Assembly (NCBI GenBank): GCA_905221115.1
Contig: CAJNBX010000002.1
Coordinates: 62,001-126,000, forward strand
DNA length: 64,000 nucleotides
From: a bacterium
GTDB lineage: Bacteria > Bacillota > Bacilli > Lactobacillales > Streptococcaceae
Direction of reading: 5' to 3'
Shown here: positions 11,213 through 17,175 of the stretch, piece by piece
How the letters are laid out: each line of letters begins with the position of its first letter
Numbering within the stretch: the stretch's first letter is position 1
Program-made: the position numbers and the translations under genes
The notes under the pieces: generated by a model
Seen by the model: the letters and a program-made list of their open reading frames with translations, nothing else
The model's database searches: none
What the model was told of the DNA's origin: nothing

Positions 11213-11221
11213 AATTAGCCC

Positions 11222-11314
11222 ATGATGGATACAATACTTAAAACTATCATCGGACCAATTGTGGTCGGTGTTGTTCTTCGCTTAGTCGATAAATGGCTAA
11301 ACAAGGACAAATAG
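11222..11314 (+). CDS. Fst-family type I toxin, copy 1 (30 aa)
   Basis: This 30-residue hydrophobic peptide begins MMDTILKTIIGP. Its core IIGPIVVGVVLRLVDKWL matches the Fst/par family pattern of a hydrophobic helix with conserved Pro, VG, L and Trp, followed by a charged tail (NKDK). Members insert into the membrane and arrest growth when overproduced, and are kept silent by a small convergent antisense RNA. The promoter is an extended -10 TGGTATAAT (TATAAT at 11169-11174). Two ATGs in tandem (11222 and 11225) could start translation; GGAGG at 11206-11210 is partly sequestered. The peptide is too short for automatic ORF calling and could be missed. It is identical to copy 2. Confidence 0.88.
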   Translation: MMDTILKTIIGPIVVGVVLRLVDKWLNKDK

Positions 11315-11317
11315 TGT

Positions 11318-11362
11318 CAAAAAGACCCCAAGCTTATTTGGTCGTGAGCTTGGGGTCTTTTC
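11318..11362. terminator. Bidirectional terminator of Fst module 1
   Basis: AAGACCCCAAGCT (11322-11334) and AGCTTGGGGTCTT (11347-11359) form a 13-bp perfect stem with T runs on both strands. It ends the toxin mRNA on the plus strand and the antitoxin RNA on the minus strand, as in known par loci. Confidence 0.92.
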
Positions 11363-11393
11363 TAGCCTATGATATAGACACAATACTTAATTC
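11322..11393 (-). ncRNA. Antitoxin RNA (RNAII-like) of Fst module 1
   Basis: The promoter on the minus strand is TTGACA (11423-11428), a 17-bp spacer and GATAAT (11400-11405). The predicted RNA of about 72 nt starts near 11393 and ends at the shared terminator. Its 5' part (plus-strand copy TAGCCTATGATATAGACACA then ATACTTAA) is an imperfect direct repeat of the toxin start region (TAGCCCATGATGGATACA then ATACTTAA), so the RNA can pair with the toxin initiation codon. The loops at the shared terminator give a second pairing site. This is the arrangement of the DRa/DRb repeats in Fst/par systems. Confidence 0.82.
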
Positions 11394-11477
11394 CCTTTTA
11401 TTATCCCATAGTTCACAAAATTTGTCAAAGGTTTATATCCTCGGCTTTTCAAGCTTTAACCGCTGGCTAACAATATG

Positions 11478-11716
11478 ATGACTCACTCCTTGACAACCAA
11501 GAACATTATTACAGTAGTTCTAGTCCTTCAATTAACAGTCACTTAAATTCAAAGTGAGGTTGAACTTGCTGAAGCGACAACAGACCTATTTCTTACTCAT
11601 ATTCGCTAAAAAGATCCCCGCCAATTCCCCGACCAAAATCCGAAAAATATCGGAAAATGATTTTTAGAATAGTCCCCAAAAGCCTGAAATAGAGCCAAAA
11701 AACTCCACAAAAAACT
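11478..11716 (+). other. Spacer of unit 1 with a decayed reading frame
   Basis: No functional gene is seen. One frame starting ATG at 11478 reads MTHSLTTKNIITVVLVLQLT, meets a stop, and continues in frame as SEVELAEATTDLFLTHIR before another stop. The copy at 12.7 kb keeps the same frame with a different stop pattern (TVVPVLQLTVTYNQIEFEV). This suggests a vanished small protein carried in the repeat unit. The segment ends in the shared tail that leads into the next unit. Confidence 0.35.
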
Positions 11717-11756
11717 CCACCTGATTGGGTGACTCCCGAGTTTAGCACATATGTGG

Positions 11757-11762
11757 TATAAT
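11757..11762 (+). promoter_or_regulatory. Extended -10 of toxin 2
   Basis: TGGTATAAT, identical to toxin promoters 1 (11169-11174) and 3 (12179-12184). No convincing -35 is present, as is usual for extended -10 promoters. Confidence 0.75.
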
Positions 11763-11809
11763 ATTGTTCGGCACTGCTACACCGCCTACGAAAGGAGGTG
11801 AATTAGCCC

Positions 11810-11902
11810 ATGATGGATACAATACTTAAAACTATCATCGGACCAATTGTGGTCGGTGTCGTTCTTCGATTAGTCGATAAATGGCTAAACAAGGACAAAT
11901 AG
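11810..11902 (+). CDS. Fst-family type I toxin, copy 2 (30 aa)
   Basis: The predicted peptide is identical to copy 1 (core IIGPIVVGVVLRLVDKWL, tail NKDK). The DNA differs by silent changes such as GTT to GTC and CGC to CGA, so the peptide appears conserved at the protein level. The promoter, the RBS hairpin and tandem ATGs are all present. The convergent antitoxin promoter and terminator are intact. This makes module 2 a complete, probably functional type I unit. Cross-regulation by antitoxins 1 and 2 is likely, because their 5' ends are identical. Confidence 0.88.
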   Translation: MMDTILKTIIGPIVVGVVLRLVDKWLNKDK

Positions 11903-11905
11903 TGT

Positions 11906-11951
11906 CAAAAAGACCCCAAGCTTATTTGGACGTGAGCTTGGGGTCTTTTCT
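11906..11951. terminator. Bidirectional terminator of Fst module 2
   Basis: AAGACCCCAAGCT and AGCTTGGGGTCTT again form a 13-bp stem with flanking A and T runs; one loop base differs from module 1. Confidence 0.92.
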
Positions 11952-11981
11952 AGCCTATGATATAGACACAATACTTAATTC
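11912..11981 (-). ncRNA. Antitoxin RNA (RNAII-like) of Fst module 2
   Basis: The minus-strand promoter is TTGACA (12011-12016), a 17-bp spacer and GATAAT (11988-11993), identical to module 1. The 5' region is the same direct repeat of the toxin start region. Predicted length is about 70 nt. Confidence 0.82.
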
Positions 11982-12231
11982 CCTTTTATTATCCCATAGT
12001 TCACAAAATTTGTCAAAGGTTTATATCCTTTATATCCTCTTGAACCTCTGTACTACAAGACGTTCAAGATTAAGCGAAAGCTATCGGAAAATGATGTTTA
12101 GAAAGCTCCCGAAAAGCCTGAAATAGAGCCAAAAAACTCCACCTAATTGGATGACTCCCGAGTTTAGCACTTATGTGGTATAATATTCTACGGCACTGCT
12201 ACATCGCCTACGAAAGGAGGTGAATTAGCCC

Positions 12232-12430
12232 ATGATGGATACAATACTTAAAACTATCATCGGACCAATTGTGGTCGGTGTCGTTCTTCGATTATACTCA
12301 ATGAAAATCAAAGAGCAAACTAGGAAGCTAGCCGCAGGCTGTACTGGAGTACGGCAAGGTGAAGCTGACGTGGTTTGAATTTGATTTTCGAAGAGTATTA
12401 GTCGATAAATGGCTAAACAAGGACAAATAG
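12232..12430 (+). pseudogene. Fst-family toxin copy 3, disrupted by a BOX element
   Basis: The first 21 codons match copies 1 and 2 (MMDTILKTIIGP to VVLRL). A BOX element then begins. Reading continues in frame through it for 27 codons (YSMKIKEQTRKLAAGC...) to TGA at 12376-12378, giving a 48-residue chimera that has lost the Trp and the charged tail. The missing toxin end (GTCGATAAATGG to TAG at 12430) survives on the far side. The promoter and RBS hairpin are intact, so a chimeric peptide could still be made. The hydrophobic helix is nearly complete, so residual activity cannot be excluded. Confidence 0.85.
12293..12400. repeat. BOX element (boxA-boxC type) inserted in toxin 3
   Basis: About 106 bp run from TACTCAATGAAAATCAAAGA to CGAAGAGTATTA, with boxB absent. 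Compared with toxin 2, the uninterrupted CGATTAGTCGATAAATGG becomes CGATTA-[BOX]-GTCGATAAATGG. TA or TTA is present at both junctions, consistent with TA target duplication. Confidence 0.92.
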
Positions 12431-12433
12431 TGT

Positions 12434-12483
12434 CAAAAAAGACCCCAAGCTTAATGTGGAAGTTAGCTTGGGGTCTTTTCTAG
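12434..12483. terminator. Bidirectional terminator of Fst module 3
   Basis: GACCCCAAGCT and AGCTTGGGGTC stem; the loop is rearranged compared with modules 1 and 2. Confidence 0.85.
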
Positions 12484-12511
12484 TCCATGATATAGAACTA
12501 ATCCTTAATTC
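12441..12511 (-). ncRNA. Antitoxin RNA of Fst module 3 (diverged)
   Basis: The minus-strand promoter TTGACA (12541-12546), 17-bp spacer, GATAAT (12518-12523) is intact. The toxin-matching direct repeat has drifted (TAGTCCATGATATAGAACTA then ATCCTTAA), so pairing with toxin mRNAs should be weaker. It looks like an antitoxin relieved of selection, or one that has acquired a new specificity. Confidence 0.65.
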
Positions 12512-12699
12512 CTCTCCATTATCCCACAGTTCACAAAATTTGTCAAAACTTTACATCCTCCGCTTCTCAAGCTTTAACCGCTTTACAACAAGACTTTCAA
12601 GTTTAAAAGAAAGTTAGGGATTCTATCAATTTCATAGAAATTTTGATTTCGTAAACGAATAGATAATCTTACATGTCACTTCTCATTTAATACTCCACT

Positions 12700-12903
12700 A
12701 CTGGACAAGCAAAATCATTATTACAGTAGTTCCAGTCCTTCAATTAACAGTCACTTACAATCAAATTGAGTTTGAAGTAGCTGAAGTAACAGCAAACCTA
12801 TTTCTTAGTCATATTTCCTAAAAAAGTCCCCGCCAATTCCCCGACCAAAATCCGAAAAATATCGAAAAATGATTTTTAGAATAGTCCCAAAAAGCCTGAA
12901 ATA
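12700..12903 (+). other. Spacer of unit 3, homologous to the unit 1 spacer
   Basis: ATTATTACAGTAGTTCCAGT, CCTTCAATTAACAGTCACTT and CCCCGCCAATTCCCCGACC match 11505-11640. The conserved frame lacks an ATG here. I see no gene. The tail CCTGAAATAGAGCC leads directly into the terminator of the next csRNA. Confidence 0.4.
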
Positions 12904-12907
12904 GAGC

Positions 12908-13005
12908 CAAAAAACTCCACCTGATTGGGTGGAGTTAAGGGAGATTATTATGAAAAAGAAAAGTTTAGGATTTTATTAAATAAAGTTAGGAGGTCTTTAT
13001 TTAAT
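12908..13005 (-). ncRNA. Cia-dependent small RNA (csRNA/ccn family), copy 2
   Basis: The predicted RNA of about 98 nt starts near 13005. Its 5' hairpin ATTAAATAAAG/CTTTATTTAAT has CTCC in the loop. The anti-RBS/anti-AUG segment CATAATAATCTCCC follows, then the terminator CTCCACCCAATCAGGTGGAG and T run. The blocks match the other csRNAs here. Known family members repress translation of targets such as comC. Which of ccnA-E this is cannot be fixed from the sequence alone. Confidence 0.87.
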
Positions 13006-13011
13006 AACTAT

Positions 13012-13044
13012 ATGATACAAGACGAAGCTTAAAACTAGCTTAAC
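13012..13044 (-). promoter_or_regulatory. CiaR-controlled promoter of csRNA copy 2
   Basis: Minus strand: GTTAAG-N5-TTTAAG (13028-13044), a 10-bp gap, TATCAT (13012-13017). The first half-site has G at position 1 and the -10 is less canonical than in copy 1. Confidence 0.8.
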
Positions 13045-13102
13045 TTTTCCAAAATTTTACTATTTTGCAAAAAATTTCTATCACCAGCACCTACCCACGC
13101 CC

Positions 13103-13197
13103 AAAAAAGCCACCTGATTGGGTGACTTCATTAGGAGATTATGATGAAAAAAAGTTTTAGGATTTCATTAAATAAAGTTAGGAGGTCTTTATTTAAT
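13103..13197 (-). ncRNA. Cia-dependent small RNA (csRNA/ccn family), copy 3
   Basis: The predicted RNA of about 95 nt has the same 5' hairpin (ATTAAATAAAGACCTCCTAA), an anti-AUG segment CATCATAATCTCC and the terminator AAGTCACCCAATCAGGTGGC plus T run. It lies 97 bp from copy 2 in the same orientation, so the two are a tandem duplication. The opposite strand reads like an RBS and start codon (GGAGATTATGATGAAAAAA) only because the RNA mimics the complement of one. Confidence 0.88.
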
Positions 13198-13203
13198 GAC
13201 TAT

Positions 13204-13236
13204 ATAATACTAGACCAGCCTTAAACTTTGCTTAAG
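13204..13236 (-). promoter_or_regulatory. CiaR-controlled promoter of csRNA copy 3
   Basis: Minus strand: CTTAAG-N5-TTTAAG (13220-13236), a 10-bp gap, TATTAT (13204-13209). Confidence 0.85.
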
Positions 13237-13250
13237 AAAAACAAGTTTTA

Positions 13251-13667
13251 TTATTTTTCTCTGTTTACCCAAGTCATTCCTGTACAATCATAGGTGGATA
13301 AAGTTTCAAAACCCATAGAACGATAAAATACTACGTTTTTTTCTGTCTGTTCTGTCACCAGCTGGACTTGATAGGCATCTTTGTAATCCTCTAAAGCCTC
13401 TTTCATCAAGGAGCTACCAATTCCTTGGCGCTGATAGCTAGGCAAAACAATCAAATCCTGGACAAAAATTGATGAAAAACCATCTCCAACCAAACGAATC
13501 AAGCCCACTACAGCATCGCCATCAAGCACCAGATAAATTACTAATGAATGAGATAAGGCCTGCTCCAGCATCTCTGATTGATCGGTATAATTTGTCCAAC
13601 CGACAGCCTGATAGAGATGCAAAACATCCTCTAGCTTGACAAATTCTTGCTTTTTAATAGTGATCAT
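13251..13667 (-). CDS. GNAT family N-acetyltransferase
   Basis: This 138-residue protein has the GNAT acetyl-CoA fold. Motif A is seen as LIVLPSYQRQGIGSSLMKEAL (Q/RxxGxG/A acetyl-CoA loop), and the C-terminal FYRSMGFETL block is typical. It begins MITIKKQEFVKLEDVLHLYQAVGWT, a form common among small streptococcal acetyltransferases. The substrate is unknown. The start has AGAGGTG upstream. It lies 11 bp after the neighbouring acetyltransferase gene, so the two are probably co-transcribed. Confidence 0.9.
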   Translation of the reverse strand: MITIKKQEFVKLEDVLHLYQAVGWTNYTDQSEMLEQALSHSLVIYLVLDGDAVVGLIRLVGDGFSSIFVQDLIVLPSYQRQGIGSSLMKEALEDYKDAYQVQLVTEQTEKNVVFYRSMGFETLSTYDCTGMTWVNREK

Positions 13668-13678
13668 GTCAACACCTC

Positions 13679-14374
13679 TTAAAACTCTCTCAAGCTCTTG
13701 TACTGCCGTCCATTTTTATCAAAATTTTCAGGAGCCAACCATGCTTCCAATCGAGCTTTGACTTGAGGCCAGTCCTTATCAATCATAGACAACCAATCCG
13801 TATCCCTAGTACGCCCCTTATAAACGACTGCCTGGCGGAAGGTTCCTTCATAAACAAATCCCAAACGCTCCGCAGCTCGTCTGGATGGCAGATTAAGAGA
13901 ATCACATTTCCACTCATAGCGACGATAGTTAAGCACTTCAAAGACATAGCGAGCCAGTAGATACTGGGCTTCTGTCCCTATCCGTGTCCCCCTGAGCTCT
14001 GGAGAAAAAGTGACAGCTCCCACTTCTATGACTCGATTATTCTGATCAATGCGCATGAGAGAAAAAGTTCCCAAAGCCTTACCAGTCGCCTTGTCTATGA
14101 TTGCATAGTAAAAACGGTCCTTACGAGCCAACATCTGATTTAAAAGGCTAACCAGCTCCTCCATATCTGCCACTGATTCCTGAAAGAGGTAGGTCCACAT
14201 CTCCCGAGGCGTATCAGGGCCATAAACAGCTAATAAATCCTTCGCATGCTTTTCTACCGAGAGAGCCTCTATTCGAGCATAACGTCCTTCTAAGAAATCA
14301 ATAGAAGGCAGTTCACCTGGTGTATAACCTTCCATTGACTCACCAATCATCTGACCATATTCGTTTACTGGCAT
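13679..14374 (-). CDS. RimJ/RimL-like GNAT N-acetyltransferase
   Basis: This 231-residue acetyltransferase is of the ribosomal-protein-acetylase-like group. It starts MPVNEYGQMIGESMEGYTPG. The conserved core runs from LGTFSLMRID through VIEVGAVTFSPELRGTRIGT (acetyl-CoA loop) to SRRAAERLGFVYEGTFRQAV, the RimL-type C-terminal block. Such enzymes acetylate amines on proteins or small molecules; the substrate is not predictable. AAGGAG lies upstream of the ATG. It forms a pair with the small GNAT gene downstream. Confidence 0.9.
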   Translation of the reverse strand: MPVNEYGQMIGESMEGYTPGELPSIDFLEGRYARIEALSVEKHAKDLLAVYGPDTPREMWTYLFQESVADMEELVSLLNQMLARKDRFYYAIIDKATGKALGTFSLMRIDQNNRVIEVGAVTFSPELRGTRIGTEAQYLLARYVFEVLNYRRYEWKCDSLNLPSRRAAERLGFVYEGTFRQAVVYKGRTRDTDWLSMIDKDWPQVKARLEAWLAPENFDKNGRQYKSLREF

Positions 14375-14468
14375 TTTTCTTCTCCTTGTTTTACGCTGAA
14401 AATACTATATCACAAATTGTTCTCTTTGGAAACTGGCACTGTCTTCAAACTTCATCCTCAACACTATA

Positions 14469-14888
14469 TTAGTGACCAGTTTTCTGTCTTTTATCCTCTA
14501 AGGCTTGATTAATTCGTTGGGTGAGTTTGTGAGTTTGCCAGATTTGATACAACCATATCAATCCATAAATTAACAAGAAAAAGAACCAAAGCAAGGGACT
14601 CCACAAGGCTGAACCCCAACCAAAAAATAGAGAGGTCAATACTAAAATAGTAGCTGTCACTAATAAATGAACTCCTACACGTATACTAAAAGCAAGAAAC
14701 TCTAGCTTTTCAAGTATTAAAGTCAATACCCCCATAATTCCACCCATTAAAAACAGAGCTAGAATATTTTTTGTCATTGGTTCAGGATAGGTAATGCTTG
14801 GATAGCACTGAGCTAATAACATCATACTCAAATAAAAGAAGGAAGCCGTACGCATTCCCGATACAAAATAATCAATTAATCGTTTCAT
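14469..14888 (-). CDS. DUF3021 membrane protein, probable inhibitor of the LytTR regulator
   Basis: The 139-residue protein has four predicted transmembrane segments (for example FFYLSMMLLAQCYPS and PLLWFFFLLIYGLIWLYQIW) and a charged cytoplasmic tail ending DKRQKTGH. DUF3021 proteins are encoded directly after LytTR-domain regulators in Firmicutes. In the S. mutans LytTR regulatory systems a small membrane protein holds the regulator inactive. Here the gene starts 9 bp after the LytTR gene, which supports that pairing. What signal it senses is unknown. Confidence 0.85.
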   Translation of the reverse strand: MKRLIDYFVSGMRTASFFYLSMMLLAQCYPSITYPEPMTKNILALFLMGGIMGVLTLILEKLEFLAFSIRVGVHLLVTATILVLTSLFFGWGSALWSPLLWFFFLLIYGLIWLYQIWQTHKLTQRINQALEDKRQKTGH

Positions 14889-14897
14889 GATTTTCTC

Positions 14898-15353
14898 CTA
14901 TAAACCTAGATAATTCATTAAGGACTTAACGTATTTCCGACTCACACTAGATTTGATGCCCCGAGTCATTTTAGCCATCATGTTCCCTGAAAAGCTATCC
15001 GATAATGACTCTAAATGGTCAATGTTTATAATTGAATGTCGTGATATCTGTATAAAATTACGTCGGTTAATCCTATTCTGAAAGTTTATCAATGTTTCCT
15101 TAGTTTTATAAATCCCATCTACCGTATAAATGGTTAACAAATTCTTATCAATATCAGCTAGAATAATATCCTCAATCTTCACCATAACCAGATGATCATC
15201 CGTTCGAATAGGAATGACCACCTGATTGGTCGTTGAAAATTGTTCTAAATACTCCATGACTTCCCTTGCTTGGTCGGTTAACTGAGCTGCCTGAATTACA
15301 ATATGTGGGTCCTTTTCTGAAAACTCTGCCTTCATTTCAAAACGAATCTTCAT
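14898..15353 (-). CDS. LytTR-family DNA-binding transcriptional regulator
   Basis: The 151-residue protein has no receiver domain, only a short N-terminal region and a C-terminal LytTR domain (about residues 50-150). The recognisable block is LVMVKIEDIILADIDKNLLTI followed by LINFQNRINRRNFIQISRHS and INIDHLESLSDSFSG. LytTR domains bind pairs of short direct repeats about two helical turns apart; such a pair is present upstream of the operon at 17144-17175. With the adjacent DUF3021 protein it forms a LytTR regulatory system, here placed behind an ABC exporter. Confidence 0.93.
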   Translation of the reverse strand: MKIRFEMKAEFSEKDPHIVIQAAQLTDQAREVMEYLEQFSTTNQVVIPIRTDDHLVMVKIEDIILADIDKNLLTIYTVDGIYKTKETLINFQNRINRRNFIQISRHSIINIDHLESLSDSFSGNMMAKMTRGIKSSVSRKYVKSLMNYLGL

Positions 15354-15371
15354 TTTCTCTCCAATATACCT

Positions 15372-16214
15372 TTATTTTCTCTTGCTAAACACTTTAACAA
15401 ATAAAAGCCAAAGAAGAATAGCGACAAGACTGATAATAACCACTATAAAGTATGTCTCTTTCTTTGTCAATAGTTCTTGCAAGTTGATTTGGATCCCCAT
15501 TTTTTCTTGAAATTCCTGTAACAATCTGCTATTTCCTGTAAATGCGGTCTCTAATGGTTCTTTCATTAAAATTTGTCGATAAAGAGAAGCAATATAAGTT
15601 GCAGGGGTACACTTCATGATAATCTGTGCAAAATCAGGTAAAACTCCAATAGGGACATAAGTTCCTACTAAAAATCCAGAAGCAGTTCCCACTATAGTTG
15701 CCAGTTTGCCAAGACTATTTACAGATTGAAAACGATAAATCAAGAGAATATTTATCAAACTTGAAAGCAGACTACTTAACAACATAATCAAAGCAATTTC
15801 CGGTAAATGACTGATAACTGGACTTTCTTTAAAATAAAGCCCCATAACAGCAAACATAAACACCTGCATGACAAAAGAGATGGCAATACTACTGATTAGA
15901 TAGGACACCTGTAAACCCCAGCTACCTAAATCTGTCAAGAAGAGATCTTGATCCACTTGATTTTCACGATCCTGTACCATTTGTGTAAGAGCCGTAAAAC
16001 TGGTTGTAATCCCAGTCACAGCCAAGGTCCCACCCATCAGCCAGTTATTTAAAAGATTCGTATTATCAGGGAGTTGGGACCAAGCATCCGTCAAGTTCTT
16101 CTGCAAAAAAATGATATAAAGGAGGAAGGAAATCAATGCCCCCAATAATGAGAAAAATACTCCTGAACGATTACGAAAATATAAGATAAAATTCCGTTTC
16201 AATAAAGCTAACAT
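15372..16214 (-). CDS. ABC-2 type transporter permease
   Basis: This 280-residue integral membrane protein has six hydrophobic segments and a large first extracellular loop, typical of ABC-2 exporters. It begins MLALLKRNFILYFRNRSGVFFS, with the common RN...Y-F-RNR entry motif. The ATG overlaps the stop of the ATPase gene (TAATG), indicating coupled translation. It is probably an exporter of a peptide, antibiotic or lipid-linked compound; the cargo cannot be inferred. LytTR-linked exporters often serve self-immunity or bacteriocin functions, which is inference. Confidence 0.9.
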   Translation of the reverse strand: MLALLKRNFILYFRNRSGVFFSLLGALISFLLYIIFLQKNLTDAWSQLPDNTNLLNNWLMGGTLAVTGITTSFTALTQMVQDRENQVDQDLFLTDLGSWGLQVSYLISSIAISFVMQVFMFAVMGLYFKESPVISHLPEIALIMLLSSLLSSLINILLIYRFQSVNSLGKLATIVGTASGFLVGTYVPIGVLPDFAQIIMKCTPATYIASLYRQILMKEPLETAFTGNSRLLQEFQEKMGIQINLQELLTKKETYFIVVIISLVAILLWLLFVKVFSKRK

Positions 16215-17080
16215 TAGCGAACCTCTCTTCCTGTAAGTGCAATAAAGGCATCATCCATGGTGCCTGGACGAAATTCAAAAGAATCAATTTCTTCTCGAAC
16301 TTTTGCCAAATATTCAATGGCTTCCTGTGACGTTCTTGGATAAAAAAGATATTCCAACTCATTTTCTTCCTTTACTGTCATTCCAGTCTGTAGCAACTTT
16401 TCTAAATCCTTCATTTCTTTAAAACGAATTTTTAGAATATTAGATGCATACTGACTTTTAATAGCCGTCGCAGAACCTTGCGCAATCACTTTCCCATGAT
16501 CAACGATATAGATCTGATTTGCTTCATCCGCTTCATCCAGATAATGAGTCGTTAAGATAATAGTCAGCCCTTCATCCTTTTGTAGTCGAGACAGTAAATC
16601 CCAAATGGCTTTGCGAGTCTGAATATCTAGACCTGTCGTTGGTTCATCTAAGAAAAGAATATCTGGCTGTGAAAGAAGAGCACGCGCAATATCAACCCGA
16701 CGTTTTTGCCCACCTGACAAAGTCCCATATAGTTGCTTCTGGAAAGCAGTCAAACCCAGTTGATGGATCAAATCATCCACACGACTTGCTGCAATCTCCT
16801 TATACTGTTGAGCACGAATCGTAAGATTTTCTCTAACCGTCAACATTTCATCCAGTACACTAGCTTGAAAAACAACTCCTATTTTCGTATTTGGCGCATA
16901 TCGAATCTGACCTTTTGTCGGCTTTTTCAAACCGATTAACATGGAAATGGTGGTTGATTTTCCTGCACCATTGGGACCCAAAATAGCATTAAAACTCCCT
17001 TTTTCAAACTCTAACTGAATATCGTCAACAGCCATATAATCGCCGTACCGTTTAGTCAAATGTTTAGCTTGTAAAATCAT
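16214..17080 (-). CDS. ABC transporter ATP-binding protein
   Basis: This 288-residue nucleotide-binding subunit has Walker A GPNGAGKST near residue 38, the signature LSGGQKRRVDIARALL, Walker [13 protein letters not shown] and the His switch TTHYLDEADEA. A C-terminal extension of about 80 residues is of the drug-exporter (CcmA/DrrA-like) type. I chose the ATG at 17080 (MILQAKHLTKRYGDYMAVDD) because AGGAGG sits 8 nt upstream (17089-17094). It is the first gene of the four-gene operon ATPase-permease-LytTR-DUF3021. Confidence 0.95.
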   Translation of the reverse strand: MILQAKHLTKRYGDYMAVDDIQLEFEKGSFNAILGPNGAGKSTTISMLIGLKKPTKGQIRYAPNTKIGVVFQASVLDEMLTVRENLTIRAQQYKEIAASRVDDLIHQLGLTAFQKQLYGTLSGGQKRRVDIARALLSQPDILFLDEPTTGLDIQTRKAIWDLLSRLQKDEGLTIILTTHYLDEADEANQIYIVDHGKVIAQGSATAIKSQYASNILKIRFKEMKDLEKLLQTGMTVKEENELEYLFYPRTSQEAIEYLAKVREEIDSFEFRPGTMDDAFIALTGREVR

Positions 17081-17143
17081 ATTTAGTTCCTCCTCTTTAC
17101 CCCACCAGTTTAACAAAAATAATGAAAGAAAAATCGACTATTA

Positions 17144-17175
17144 AGATAAGTGGTTAAAATGAGATGTTAAGTGGT
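17144..17175 (-). promoter_or_regulatory. Candidate LytTR operator (two direct repeats, 21-bp period)
   Basis: On the minus strand ACCACTTAACAT and ACCACTTATCT occur with exactly 21 bp between their starts, two turns of the helix. This is the spacing expected for a LytTR dimer. The site lies about 65-95 bp upstream of the ATPase start codon. Direct evidence of binding is lacking. Confidence 0.6.

Larger units (their letters stand above)
11125..12903. repeat. Three tandem Fst-type toxin-antitoxin units
   Basis: Three head-to-tail units have their toxin -10 hexamers at 11169, 11757 and 12179, giving periods of 588 and 422 bp. Each unit contains a remnant csRNA terminator (CACCTGATTGGGTG or close variant), an extended -10 promoter, a toxin ORF, a bidirectional terminator, a convergent antitoxin promoter, and a shared tail ending in CCTGAAATAGAGCC. 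Unit 2 has lost the middle of the spacer. Unit 3 carries a BOX insertion in the toxin gene. Confidence 0.9.

Noticed and set aside
11293..12126. Plus-strand ORFs of 61 and 81 codons starting MAKQGQIVSKRPQAYL
   Set aside because: They start inside the toxin 3' end in another frame and read through the bidirectional terminator. They are products of the repeat, without an RBS.
13141..13224. A 27-codon plus-strand ORF (MMKKSFRISLNKVRRSLFND...) with a strong RBS, and shorter versions at 9.46, 12.95 and 23.03 kb
   Set aside because: These lie exactly antisense to csRNA genes. The RBS-plus-ATG look arises because the csRNA carries the complement of a translation start. The other copies have early stops, so no peptide is conserved.
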